Source: Ructibacterium sp965146665 (GTDB lineage Bacteria; Bacillota; Clostridia; Monoglobales; Monoglobaceae). Taken from it: 64,000 nucleotides of DNA. Made by a program: the position numbers and the translations under genes. Under the pieces are notes generated by a model. The model made no database searches and was not told where the DNA came from. It saw only the letters and a list, made by a program, of their open reading frames with translations. Each line of letters opens with the position of its first letter. The first letter of the stretch is position 1. The stretch spans positions 84,765-148,764 of the forward strand of contig CBCTHE010000009.1 of assembly GCA_965146665.1 (NCBI GenBank). Direction: 5' to 3'. Shown here one piece after another: positions 17,937 through 27,547 of this stretch.

Positions 17937-20900
17937 ACCGTTTCCTCCTCTCCTTCCGCCCGGCAGCGGAGCAGCAGCAATTCTGTGAGGTTGCCGTTGA
18001 CATTTTCATTGTTTCCCCCGTTGACAAAGCGGATATAGCGGGCCGAAACCGTACGTCCAAGCCGCTTTATCTCATAGTCCTCACTCTGGCCGCTGGTGAT
18101 GAAGTTCCCGATTTCCTCATACGTCACCCCATCCTCTGAGCCATACAGAGTATAGGAATAATTCCGCTCCGACCCCTTCCAGAAAGCCGCGGCCACAGCG
18201 TCAAAGGTGATGCTCCCGCCAAAGTCAAGAACCGCCTCCGCCCCGATCGTTTTGCTGGTCCACCTTGTAGTGAGATCCCCGTCAATGGCATTGGGACCGG
18301 CGTTTGCTGGCTCCGGTGCCTCGGTGACCGCAATCTCCCGGGCCCGGTGGGTATCAAAAAAGTTCAGCAACTCACCGGAGGTACTGCTGTAGATGATCCG
18401 GCTCATCTGGCTTTTGGTTCTGTCCTGGTTATAGACCGTAACCGCCAGCTTGCCGCCCACGATTCTGTCCTCACGCTCCACCACCACAGATTTTTCTGGG
18501 TCATTTGGCACAATGGTATACGCCGGCAAGTCCTGTTCATCCAGCACCGGAATCACCGACGGATCCTGCATTTTCACCCCGTCCACATAGAGCTGATAGC
18601 CGTAATCCTCCTTCTCCGGCTGATGCGTCCCCTCCGGCACCTTCCATTGGGCAATGGGCCGGTCCTCCAGACTTTCCACGCTCTGGGGGGACATCCTGAC
18701 GGTCAAATTCATCTTTCCATTTCCCTTGAGCCGTACCGCGACCTTCCGTATACCCGCATTGGTCTCCTGCCCCTCCACCACCGGAGAGGACGGCAGGCCC
18801 ACGGCATCCATGGCGCTCAGCGCGAACTCCGGCGCGTCGGTCTCCAGCTGCAGAACCAAACTCTTTCCGTTTCTGGACAGCAGCGCGGTCTTTTCATCCA
18901 GTATCTCAATATCCGCTCTGGTGTGCATAAACCAGTACACCTCGCTCTCCCGGCTGAGCTCCAGCTCATCCCGCACCGTCAGGGAGGTATAGTCATCGCC
19001 GATATAAAACCCCCGCAGAACGCTGTCCGCGTCTGAATACAGGTCGGACATATCATAGACCGCATAGCCGCCCGTTTCGCTCTCGCCGCTGGCGATCAGC
19101 GCTGCAAAGGTATCCCTTGCCTGTGAAAAATCCTTCCCGTTGTTGATCGTCAGGGTATTGTGTCCCTCTGTGCGCTTTCTGTAGATCGCGCTGTCGCTGA
19201 CCCCAAGGTTATAGTCCTCCTTCCCCAAATCCGTGGCCCAGCGCACACCCATCATATCAAAGGCAAAGGCCCCGCTGTCATTGTGGGAATGGTAATGGGT
19301 GGTTTGACCGCCCTGAGCCGCAAACACAAAGGCCTCAGGGTTCGTATAATCCTCATGAATGGTCACGGATTCCGCACCGCGGGCAATCAGCATTCTGGGA
19401 ATCTGCGCCGCATCCTTTTCGGTCACACCGGGCATATAGTAGATAATATCCAGCGGGTTCACCTCCGGCGCGTAGATTCCATAGCCGGTGTAATCCCCGG
19501 ACAGGTTCATCTTTCTCAGATAGGCCAGTCCCGGCTGGTTATAGTAACTGGCCAGGAAGGACTGGGAATAATAGGAGAAAATCCCCTCGTCCATAATGGT
19601 GTCGCCATTGGCAATACTGCCCAGGGGCGAGGTCCAGCCTGCGGCAAAATATCCGGTTTTGTCCAGTCCCTGATACTTCATCAGGCCGTAATCCGTCCCC
19701 GCAGCGGTGCTCAGACTTCCCACCGCCTTGGCCAGGTTGCTGGCACAGACATCCCAGTACTGGTTGCCCTCCGGCCACTGTCCGTCCGGCGCAAAGCCAT
19801 AGAGGCTGAACTCAATGCTCCGGATGGATTTTTCCAGCAGATCATAGGACAGCTCCGGCGCCTCTTCTGCATAGGCCAGCGCGGCCAGCACCAGTCCGCC
19901 GTTGACCCAGAGGTTATAGTTACTCTTCCAGCGGGTGAAGATTGAGGACACGTTGACCGACGTGATGCTCAGCGTGGAAGCCGAGCCCGGCAGGCCCGCA
20001 TAAAAAACACGATCCATAACAGAGAGGGAGAGCCGCTCCGCAGCCGCGGCCATGGTCTGTCGCTGTTCCTCCGTCAGCCCGTGGTAGAGCCAGTCATATC
20101 CAATGCCCAGTCCCGCGCTGAATGAGCCGGCATCAATGGGATGATTTTCATTGATGTCCGGGTATTTGCAGAGAGCTTCAATCTCCAGCCATGCCCGGTC
20201 GGCATATTTCTGTGCGCCCGTCATCTGATAAGCAAAACCCAGATACAGCATCCGTTTTTCAAAGGTCATGGCAAAGCCGTTCATGCGAAATACGTCCTGA
20301 AAGGTGTAAGTGGTGCAGATGGGCACAGTCATGAGGTTGTCCGCCTGGGTGACCACCATGTCAATCAGCCGTTTCAGCTCCGCGTCCGTGCGGCTGTCCT
20401 CCAGAATCCGTTCAAAATCAGACCGGGTGGCCATCAGCCGCGGATGCGCCGTACCGCCCTCCGTATTTGCCAGCACCGCCTCCCGAATTGCTTCGGCCTG
20501 GGGCCGCTGGAAAAACAGGAAGGCGTTCATCTGCTGGAGAGTGGACTGCTCTGTAAAATATCCGCTTTTGAAAACCTGCCTGTAATAGGGAATTTCCGCA
20601 TCCACATCAAAATACATGGGCTCCTCTGACACCACCACCATGCCGAAGGTATCGTCCAGCACATACCGGCCCAGCGCCTGCATGGCGAATTCCCGGACAG
20701 GGATCATGGCCTGACATTCGGAGAAGCGGATTTCCCGGTCCAGCGCCAGGGGCTGACCGTTCAGCAGCACCTCTCCCCGCTCCGTGTCATAAGCGCACCG
20801 GACAGCAAAGGCCCGGCTGATATCCTCCGCCGAGAGGTACAGGCCCCCTTCCTCGTACAAGGAAGGGTACAGAAGCTGGGATTTTTCCCCGTTCCGATAC

Positions 20901-22300
20901 AGGTTCCCTGCATAGTGATGAAAACTGACCTTGTCCTGTAAATACGCTCGGATGGGCGCGTCGCTTGGAAACAGGCTGGTCTTTTCATAGGTGCCGTTTT
21001 CCGGCGGATTCACCATGCCGGTCACCTCAAAGTTTTTGAGCTTGATGGTGCCGGGGCCGGATTTCCCGGACACGGAAAACCGCACCAGGTTCAGACTCTT
21101 CATGTCGGGGTCCAGCGGTACGTTCTCCGCCGCCAGAACACCGTCAATATAAATATCCGCCGTGTGGGTATCCAGCCGCACAAAAGCCTTATAATTGAAC
21201 CACTGGCCGGGCTTCACCGTGTTAACAAGATTCCTTCCGTCACTGGTCACAATCCCAGTCCCGTTCAGATTGGCAATCACGCTGTTGATCTGGCTGGATG
21301 AGGATTTGGTATCCCGGAGCAAAAACAGCTGTGCCTGCATATCCGTTTTTTCGGCCCAGACATCGCTGGACAGCATGAAGTACTGATAGGTCTTATTGCT
21401 GTTGTAGTTTTTGATCTTTTTGACCGCAATGTCCACATAGCAGTCGTCGCTGGTGCTCTTCTCAAAGATGATGCACTCGCCCTTGTTCACATTTTTGTAG
21501 TCGTACCGCTCACAAGTGATGGCGTTCGTCTTTGGATAGGCCGTAAAATTGAAGTATGCGGCGCTGGAACTCGCAATGGCATGGCTGTAGAAATAGGTGA
21601 AATCCCCCACATCCTGATCAATGTACAGGTCATCCGCCCTCTGGTTCAGATAGGGCGCCCCGGGGATATCCCCGCGGGGCTCTGTCCCGCCGTAGAGGAG
21701 CAGATCGTCCACCACCATACCGCCGGAGCCCGCCGCCTGCACCAGCATCACGCCGGTGGCCGAGGCCGGGAGCCCTGGCACGCGCCAGCCCCTGAGCACG
21801 CCCCTGCCATCGGCGTAGAGGTCGATAATCCCCGCCTTTCGGTCACAGAGGATGGTGAGCTCCGTAAACACGCCGCTTCTGACTCCGCAGACCGGCTTTC
21901 CATCCAGGGTTTGAATCTGGTTTTTCTCAATCTTGATCAGCGGAACAAAAGAACTGCCGTTCGCAATGCCGATCCGGGCGCAAACCGGGCCCACCGCCTC
22001 GGCCCGGAGCCGGAGCGAGAGCACAAACTGCTCCGGGAGCACTCCCGTAAAATCCTGGGAAATGCAAACCTCTCCGTTGGTTCCCGGGAGCATCAGCGCC
22101 TTGCTGTTGGCGCCCGCCTCCACAATTTTTCCCATGCCGCCCGTGATTTCAAGTTCCGTCACCTGGGTTTCATTGGTTTTGTAGCCGTCAAACCGTTGAC
22201 TGACCAGTACCGTATCCTCCTCTGCGCAAATCGGGATTCCCAGCGCACAGAACGCGGCCAGAGCCAGAACGGCAGTCAGGTGCAATATTCCATGTTTCAT
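17933..22300 (-). CDS. Giant secreted heparinase-II/III-like polysaccharide lyase with CBM32
   Basis: A 1455-aa secreted protein. A signal peptide (about 1-26) is followed by two lectin-like modules (about 30-210 and 220-450; VVDDLLLY ends the first). Next comes a copper-amine-oxidase-N-like domain (about 475-565; LSAEDISRAFAVRCAYDTER, MIPVREFAMQAL), then an (alpha/alpha) toroid region (about 600-930) and a heparinase II/III C-terminal beta-sandwich (about 975-1200). That region carries the characteristic HYHSHNDSGAFAFDMMGVRW near 1002. A discoidin/F5-8-type CBM32 (about 1335-1450; NAIDGDLTTRWTSK) ends the protein. Such lyases cut uronate-containing chains by beta-elimination; which glycan is unknown. 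Its product ends would suit the GH105 enzyme encoded nearby. Confidence 0.82.
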   Translation of the reverse strand: MKHGILHLTAVLALAAFCALGIPICAEEDTVLVSQRFDGYKTNETQVTELEITGGMGKIVEAGANSKALMLPGTNGEVCISQDFTGVLPEQFVLSLRLRAEAVGPVCARIGIANGSSFVPLIKIEKNQIQTLDGKPVCGVRSGVFTELTILCDRKAGIIDLYADGRGVLRGWRVPGLPASATGVMLVQAAGSGGMVVDDLLLYGGTEPRGDIPGAPYLNQRADDLYIDQDVGDFTYFYSHAIASSSAAYFNFTAYPKTNAITCERYDYKNVNKGECIIFEKSTSDDCYVDIAVKKIKNYNSNKTYQYFMLSSDVWAEKTDMQAQLFLLRDTKSSSSQINSVIANLNGTGIVTSDGRNLVNTVKPGQWFNYKAFVRLDTHTADIYIDGVLAAENVPLDPDMKSLNLVRFSVSGKSGPGTIKLKNFEVTGMVNPPENGTYEKTSLFPSDAPIRAYLQDKVSFHHYAGNLYRNGEKSQLLYPSLYEEGGLYLSAEDISRAFAVRCAYDTERGEVLLNGQPLALDREIRFSECQAMIPVREFAMQALGRYVLDDTFGMVVVSEEPMYFDVDAEIPYYRQVFKSGYFTEQSTLQQMNAFLFFQRPQAEAIREAVLANTEGGTAHPRLMATRSDFERILEDSRTDAELKRLIDMVVTQADNLMTVPICTTYTFQDVFRMNGFAMTFEKRMLYLGFAYQMTGAQKYADRAWLEIEALCKYPDINENHPIDAGSFSAGLGIGYDWLYHGLTEEQRQTMAAAAERLSLSVMDRVFYAGLPGSASTLSITSVNVSSIFTRWKSNYNLWVNGGLVLAALAYAEEAPELSYDLLEKSIRSIEFSLYGFAPDGQWPEGNQYWDVCASNLAKAVGSLSTAAGTDYGLMKYQGLDKTGYFAAGWTSPLGSIANGDTIMDEGIFSYYSQSFLASYYNQPGLAYLRKMNLSGDYTGYGIYAPEVNPLDIIYYMPGVTEKDAAQIPRMLIARGAESVTIHEDYTNPEAFVFAAQGGQTTHYHSHNDSGAFAFDMMGVRWATDLGKEDYNLGVSDSAIYRKRTEGHNTLTINNGKDFSQARDTFAALIASGESETGGYAVYDMSDLYSDADSVLRGFYIGDDYTSLTVRDELELSRESEVYWFMHTRADIEILDEKTALLSRNGKSLVLQLETDAPEFALSAMDAVGLPSSPVVEGQETNAGIRKVAVRLKGNGKMNLTVRMSPQSVESLEDRPIAQWKVPEGTHQPEKEDYGYQLYVDGVKMQDPSVIPVLDEQDLPAYTIVPNDPEKSVVVEREDRIVGGKLAVTVYNQDRTKSQMSRIIYSSTSGELLNFFDTHRAREIAVTEAPEPANAGPNAIDGDLTTRWTSKTIGAEAVLDFGGSITFDAVAAAFWKGSERNYSYTLYGSEDGVTYEEIGNFITSGQSEDYEIKRLGRTVSARYIRFVNGGNNENVNGNLTELLLLRCRAEGEEETV

Positions 22301-22311
22301 CGTTATCCCCC

Positions 22312-24900
22312 CTATTCATAGACCACAAGCAGGCTAGTGGTAAACCGCGACTGGCGCAGAACTACAAAATCGCATGCCGTTCCGAATCCGGCGTAGGTTT
22401 TAATCTCTTCCCGGGTGACCGGCCGGATCTCTCCTGTCTTTGTCTGATAGCGTACAAGGTTCTGGGTGTTGATCTGATAATTTTTCAAGCCTGTGAAGGA
22501 ATAGTCATATTCCCCGAAGATATCGCGGGTATCCGCCAGATAGGCAAAATTCCCTGCAATCCGGCAGACCTTGCCGTATTGATAGGTGATATTCACGTTG
22601 CCGCCCTGAAATTCCGCATTGGACAGGCTGTTGGGAACAGCCTGTGCCCCCTCCCGGATCATGTCCACACAGATGGCCCGAACATAGCCTTTGCTGTCCA
22701 GCTTGACCCGAAAGATGTCCCCGCTCTCCAGATCGGCGCAGTTATCCTTTTCCACCGTCACATCAAAGGGCATATACAAAACCTGAAATGAGCCGCCGGA
22801 CCAGCATTCGATAATCCGCATTTCCTCCCCATCCGGCGAGAGTCCACGGTAGACTGCCCCCGCCAGATAGCTCGTGTCGGCCGCTGTCAGCTTTTCGCGC
22901 TTGGGATCAAACCGCCACACCACCGCGCCGGCCGTCCCCGCGCTGTCCAAATCGTACACCTCAAAGGCATAGCCAGTGTTGTCTACCAACAGTTCCGTCC
23001 CGCCGACCACCGCGTATTCAGACTCATTGGGATCCTCCGGCACCTTGAAGATCAGGGTGTTTTCCAGATTGAAATACGGGGTGCAGGCCTTTGCGGCCGA
23101 GCGATAGATCACCGTTGTTCCCGGGAAGGTATAGCGCACCAGGCTGTTGTCCTCCGGCTGTTCTTCAAACATCATCAATCCCTGGTTTTCACAGGGAAAA
23201 TCCAGGCCGGAGACCGCGCCGTCGCCGCTCAGGCGATAGCGTATCAACCTTCCGTTCACATCCTGGGAAAGCCGCGCGGCCAGCTCCTTTTGGTCAAGCA
23301 TTTCGCCGTCTGTCCGGACCCGGTCCGCGGTGGGATAGACCTCCGTGCTTCCGCCCTGGGTCACCAGCCGCAGGCTGAGATTGCTGAAACCCCCGTCCGC
23401 CTGGGCGCTGGCCAACAGATAGCCATAGGTATAGTTCCCCTGCCCCGTCTCGACCGTCACCAGTTCTCCATCTACACCAAGGCGGAAGACCGCAACAGTT
23501 CCTGGGGCAAGCAGCTGGCCGCTCTGGTCAAAAAGCCGCCGGGAGCCTTTGTATACCTGGCCCTCCACCGTGATCTCACGCTCCTGTGCGCGGACGGTTT
23601 CGATCCGGCCGCTGACGATACCGGTGCAGATCCGAAGCGCCGCGTACTGCCGGTCCTCGGTCATAAACACCGCGGCCAGATCCCCTTTTGCCAGATCATA
23701 CAGCGTGCCCGCGGCACCATCCGCGGCAAAGATATCAACCCATGTCTCCCATGCGCCAAAGTCCAGCGCAGCCGCCGCGCCGTTTTCCCAGCCGCCGATC
23801 CTCTGATTCAGCGGATCCGCCGATTCCACCTCCACATACTGACACCGGCTGACCAGAACCACCTCCATTCTCCCATCCAGATCATTGTCAAGGCCAATCA
23901 CATCCTCGGACGCGTCCGCAAAATATGCCGCGTCCCAGGCGGCCGGACGGCCGTTTAACAACAGCTGGCACCCCGGATCAAGCCGCCACGCCACTGTCCT
24001 TCCGCTCTCCGGCCGGGTGTAGGAAAGAGTCTGCCCAGCAAATGACTGAAAATCCTCTGCGGGAAAGGTCTGCTCCTGACCTGGCTCCGGGAATACTGCC
24101 ACTGCTTGCCGGATTCCGCCGTGCTCCTGCCTGTAAAACACCGTGCACCGCCGTCCGATCAAACCGGTGATCTGGCCACTGTAACAATACCGCGTTCCGC
24201 TGATCTCCAGCCGGTCCGTCCCATAGTCTGTCTCTCCGCCCTGCAGGGACTGATACCCCGCAAGGCTGACAATGCCTTCTGTCTCAAAGAGGCCGTACAG
24301 CTGTTCCATCCACGTCTCGCCCGGCGTGTAAAAGCTCTGTTCCGCACCGGATACAGCCGCCTGTGTCCGGAGCAGGTTATAGAAAAGCTCTGCCGCGAGT
24401 CCGGGTGATACGGGTTCCGCCGTGTCCAGCTGTATGCCGTCCAGCATGCCATACCGCTTCGCCGTTACAAAATATCCCATTGGATACCCAGCGCTCCGGC
24501 TTTCCGGATCCTCTGCCGGCGCCCGGCAGCCCGCCGCGCAGACCGCCATCTTTACCGCCTCGCCGCCGGTGACTGGACGGTCGGGCTCAAAGGCGTCCGC
24601 CGGCGCAATCCATCCGCTCTGCAGAGCGGCATAGACCGCATTACCCAGCTCGCTGCCCGGCGGTACATCCGAGAACACATACTCTGGCGTTCCCGGCGCC
24701 CCCAGCCGGAAGATGTCTGCCAACAGCTGTATATAGCCGCCCCGGCTGATCGTCTCCTCCTCCATATCCGGGAGGTCTGTCAGCTGCTCAATCAACATCT
24801 CCGCCTTGGAAGGCACGCGCACCGCCTCGGCCGAGGCAGATATACCGGACACCAGAACTGCCGTCATACAGGCGGCCAAAATAATCCAAAATCTTCTCAT
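22312..24900 (-). CDS. Exported SLH-domain surface protein of unknown function
   Basis: About 862 aa, beginning MRRFWIILAACMTAVLVSG with a signal peptide. The ATG at 24900 follows a GGGGGGACAG site and overlaps the stop of the upstream SLH gene (ATGA). Residues about 35-200 carry SLH-like repeats (ISRGGYIQLLADIFRLG, FSDVPPGSELGNAVYAALQSGWI, RPVTGGEAVKMAVCAAG), suggesting binding to secondary cell-wall polymer. Unusually the SLH block is N-terminal. The remaining 650 residues are beta-rich and contain repeated small beta-barrel-like phrases (GQITGLIGRRCTVFYRQEHG, SGRIETVRAQEREITVEGQV, GDIFRVKLDSKGYVRAI). I recognise no enzyme motif. Its place beside the binding protein, permeases and lyase suggests a cell-surface role in glycan capture. 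Confidence 0.65.
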   Translation of the reverse strand: MRRFWIILAACMTAVLVSGISASAEAVRVPSKAEMLIEQLTDLPDMEEETISRGGYIQLLADIFRLGAPGTPEYVFSDVPPGSELGNAVYAALQSGWIAPADAFEPDRPVTGGEAVKMAVCAAGCRAPAEDPESRSAGYPMGYFVTAKRYGMLDGIQLDTAEPVSPGLAAELFYNLLRTQAAVSGAEQSFYTPGETWMEQLYGLFETEGIVSLAGYQSLQGGETDYGTDRLEISGTRYCYSGQITGLIGRRCTVFYRQEHGGIRQAVAVFPEPGQEQTFPAEDFQSFAGQTLSYTRPESGRTVAWRLDPGCQLLLNGRPAAWDAAYFADASEDVIGLDNDLDGRMEVVLVSRCQYVEVESADPLNQRIGGWENGAAAALDFGAWETWVDIFAADGAAGTLYDLAKGDLAAVFMTEDRQYAALRICTGIVSGRIETVRAQEREITVEGQVYKGSRRLFDQSGQLLAPGTVAVFRLGVDGELVTVETGQGNYTYGYLLASAQADGGFSNLSLRLVTQGGSTEVYPTADRVRTDGEMLDQKELAARLSQDVNGRLIRYRLSGDGAVSGLDFPCENQGLMMFEEQPEDNSLVRYTFPGTTVIYRSAAKACTPYFNLENTLIFKVPEDPNESEYAVVGGTELLVDNTGYAFEVYDLDSAGTAGAVVWRFDPKREKLTAADTSYLAGAVYRGLSPDGEEMRIIECWSGGSFQVLYMPFDVTVEKDNCADLESGDIFRVKLDSKGYVRAICVDMIREGAQAVPNSLSNAEFQGGNVNITYQYGKVCRIAGNFAYLADTRDIFGEYDYSFTGLKNYQINTQNLVRYQTKTGEIRPVTREEIKTYAGFGTACDFVVLRQSRFTTSLLVVYE

Positions 24901-26582
24901 GTCTGTCCCCCCTTTTCCTTGGCTGACTTGAGACGCCAAAGCAGACAGACGGCCTCCGCCCGTGTAATGGATCGCTTGGGCAGGAAATATCCCGCTTCGC
25001 CCCGCAGAAGCCCTGCCGCGCCCAGCCGTTCCACAGCCGGCCGGGCATAGTCTGCCGTCTCGCCAATATCGAGAAACACGGTGCCGTCCGCGGATTCCAG
25101 TGCGCCGCCGGCCATACGGTCCAGAATGACCGCCGCGTCCTCCCGGCTGATCGAAAGCTCCGGCCCAAACTCCGTATCTGAAATGCCTCTGACCAGCCCG
25201 TCCCGGACCGCCGCGCTGACACAGGGATAAAACCAGTCCGCCTCTGTCACATCCTGAAAGCCTGTCTCTCCGGCCCCGGTCAGATCCAGATTCAGAAGTC
25301 CGCAGACCAGCTTTACAAATTCCGCACGGGTAACAGTGTTGTCCGGCCGGAATGTGGCGTCCTTATATCCCGCGGCAATCCCGGCCTCCACCATCTGCCG
25401 GATCTCCGTCTCCGCCCAGTGGCCCTGGATGTCAGTCATCTCCGGCTCCGCCTCCGGCGTCTTTGTGGGTGCTGGTGTTTCGGTTGGCGCAGGTCTCTCA
25501 CCGCCGGACAGGCCGCCGGAGGAACCGCCCCGGTTTCCGCCGGAGCCGCTGGCGGGACGTCCGGTATTCTGGTTCTGATTCTCGTTCTGTTCCGCCTTTG
25601 CAGCCTGCTCTGCGGTACACCTGTCAAAAGCAGCGCGGAGCTCCGCCGTGGTATTGATTCTGTCCAGCTGTCCCAGCAGGCTTTGAAAGACCTGACTGCG
25701 GTAGTAGTCGTTTTTCAGCGCCCTATACGGCCGGAGGTCAATTTCCAAAGCCTCATGCTGATCCAGCACCAGGATTTGAAGTTCAGCCGCCTGTGTGCAG
25801 GCCAGCACGCCGGCCAGCCGGACACAGCCGGCAAAGATCTCCGCAAATGGCTTTTCCACCAGCATCTGCCGTCTGAGCAGTTTCTCTGTCTTTTCCCGGA
25901 TTGGGGCCGTGGCCGTATCATACTGCTCCAGTACAGAATCCGGCATATAGCCGCCATAGAACATTATAAAATCAGCTAGGGCAAGGCCGCTGTCCTGGAA
26001 CCGGGCAAGCCCCTCCCCCAGCATACGCGCGGACAAAAGTGCCGCGGCATCATAGCCGCCTGCCGGACTTTGTCCGGCCACATACACCGCGATTTCTGTC
26101 CCGTATTGGGCAAAAAACTTTCCGTCGTCTTCAAACAGTCCATCCTGTTCCTTGAGCAGAGCCATCACCTGACCGTCCTCCGCCCTATTGATTCGGGCGG
26201 CCAACTGCGACAGCGCGCTGGTCTCTGCCTTGACAAAGATCCGGCAGGCCTCTCCATCCTGCCACAGGGCCCGGATATAATATCGGCCGTCCTGAAACTG
26301 CTCCGGCAGTCCCATACTGCCGGAGGCAATACCGTCAGTTCCAATGACCGCAGTTTTCAGCAAAATGCTCTCACAACCCGTCAGCTCCGGGGCTGTGACC
26401 GCATCAAGCTCCAGTGCAGACGAAAGGACAGTCAGATTGACATAACCGCCCGCCTCTGCACGGACGCTCCACTGAATCACCTCGGTGCCGGAATCATAGT
26501 CCGCCCTGAACCCGCCGGCCAAGGCCGGACAGGCCGCACAGATCAGAACAGCGGTCAGCCCGGCGCAAATCCTACGTTTCAT
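24897..26582 (-). CDS. Exported protein with C-terminal SLH domains
   Basis: About 561 aa, beginning MKRRICAGLTAVLICAACPA (signal peptide). The ATG at 26582 has AGGAGAGGAG upstream. Residues about 25-115 form a beta-sandwich-like region, and 115-335 a helical region without recognised motifs. A low-complexity Gly/Ser/Pro/Thr linker (about 340-385) resembles a wall-spanning spacer. Three SLH repeats follow (about 388-555): DIQGHWAETEIRQMVEAGIA, FQDVTEADWFYPCVSAAVRD and FLDIGETADYARPAVERLGA. It is therefore a surface-anchored protein. It follows the permease gene by 23 bases and precedes the second SLH gene with a start-stop overlap, so the two surface proteins are likely made in matched amounts. 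Confidence 0.75.
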   Translation of the reverse strand: MKRRICAGLTAVLICAACPALAGGFRADYDSGTEVIQWSVRAEAGGYVNLTVLSSALELDAVTAPELTGCESILLKTAVIGTDGIASGSMGLPEQFQDGRYYIRALWQDGEACRIFVKAETSALSQLAARINRAEDGQVMALLKEQDGLFEDDGKFFAQYGTEIAVYVAGQSPAGGYDAAALLSARMLGEGLARFQDSGLALADFIMFYGGYMPDSVLEQYDTATAPIREKTEKLLRRQMLVEKPFAEIFAGCVRLAGVLACTQAAELQILVLDQHEALEIDLRPYRALKNDYYRSQVFQSLLGQLDRINTTAELRAAFDRCTAEQAAKAEQNENQNQNTGRPASGSGGNRGGSSGGLSGGERPAPTETPAPTKTPEAEPEMTDIQGHWAETEIRQMVEAGIAAGYKDATFRPDNTVTRAEFVKLVCGLLNLDLTGAGETGFQDVTEADWFYPCVSAAVRDGLVRGISDTEFGPELSISREDAAVILDRMAGGALESADGTVFLDIGETADYARPAVERLGAAGLLRGEAGYFLPKRSITRAEAVCLLWRLKSAKEKGGQT

Positions 26583-26605
26583 ATTCAAACTCCTCTCCTG
26601 GGTTC

Positions 26606-27535
26606 TCAGCCCTTAACCGCGCCGATCATGACGCCTTTTGTGAAATATTTCTGTATAAACGGATACACACAGAGAATGGGAAGCGTCGCAATGATGATGA
26701 CCGCGTATTTGATGGTCTCACTGATAAAACCCAGCTCTGAGTAGTTGGTTCCGTCCGCCATGTCGGATACATTGTTCTGGATCAGAATCTCCCGCAGCAG
26801 AAGCTGCAGAGGAAATTGTTCCCGCTCCTTTAAAAACAGCATGGCATGGAACCAGGCATTCCAATGGGAGACCGCATAGTACAGGCCGATCACGGCCAGC
26901 GTCGCCTTGGACAGGGGCAGAATCACCCGGGTTAAAATGGTGATGTGCCCCGCCCCGTCCAGCCTGGCGGACTCCTCCATACTGTCGGGGATGGACAAAA
27001 AGGATGTCTTCATGATAATCAGGTTAAAGGTACTGATGGCACTGGGGAAAATCAGCGCCCAGAGACTTCCGTCCAGTCCCAGATCCTTGACCGCGAAATA
27101 AAACGGAATCATTCCGCCGCTAAAAAACATGGTAATGACAATCATAATCATAATGGGTTTTTGGAGTTTCACCTGTTTTCTGGAGAGAAAATATGCTCCA
27201 ATGGTGGTCAGCACCAGATTGACCGCCACCCCGGCAGCCACCACAAACAACGTGTTGCCATAGCTCCGCAGAAGCAAGGGATTTTGGAATGCCATTTCAT
27301 AGGCCGCAAAAGTAGGCGCAATCGGCAGGAGCAGAAAGCCCCGGTGTGTGATCAGCTGCTGCGCGCTGGACAGGGATGCAATCAGCACATAGTAGACCGG
27401 ATAGACCATGACCAGCGCCAGCAGGATCATCACCGTGTTATTCACCGCATGGAAGACCCGGTCCCCCAGTGTGGTTTTGATTTTACGCGGCGGCCCTTTT
27501 CGCATCCATGCCGCCGCAGTTTTCTTGCTTTTCAT
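26606..27535 (-). CDS. Carbohydrate ABC transporter permease (LplC/YtcP type)
   Basis: About 309 aa with six predicted membrane helices. The CUT1 permease EAA-type loop is visible as MEESARLDGAGHITILTRVILPLSKA, where the coupling helix meets the ATPase. The N-terminal phrase RVFHAVNNTVMILLALVMVYPVYYVLIASLS and the C-terminal VYPFIQKYFTKGVMIGAVKG are typical of the LplC/YtcP subfamily that takes up complex oligosaccharides such as rhamnogalacturonan fragments. AAAGGAGG sits before the ATG at 27535. It follows the partner permease by 12 bases. No ATPase gene is in the window; such systems commonly use a shared MsmX-type ATPase encoded elsewhere (family knowledge). Confidence 0.92.
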   Translation of the reverse strand: MKSKKTAAAWMRKGPPRKIKTTLGDRVFHAVNNTVMILLALVMVYPVYYVLIASLSSAQQLITHRGFLLLPIAPTFAAYEMAFQNPLLLRSYGNTLFVVAAGVAVNLVLTTIGAYFLSRKQVKLQKPIMIMIVITMFFSGGMIPFYFAVKDLGLDGSLWALIFPSAISTFNLIIMKTSFLSIPDSMEESARLDGAGHITILTRVILPLSKATLAVIGLYYAVSHWNAWFHAMLFLKEREQFPLQLLLREILIQNNVSDMADGTNYSELGFISETIKYAVIIIATLPILCVYPFIQKYFTKGVMIGAVKG

Positions 27536-27547
27536 TGACATCCTCCT

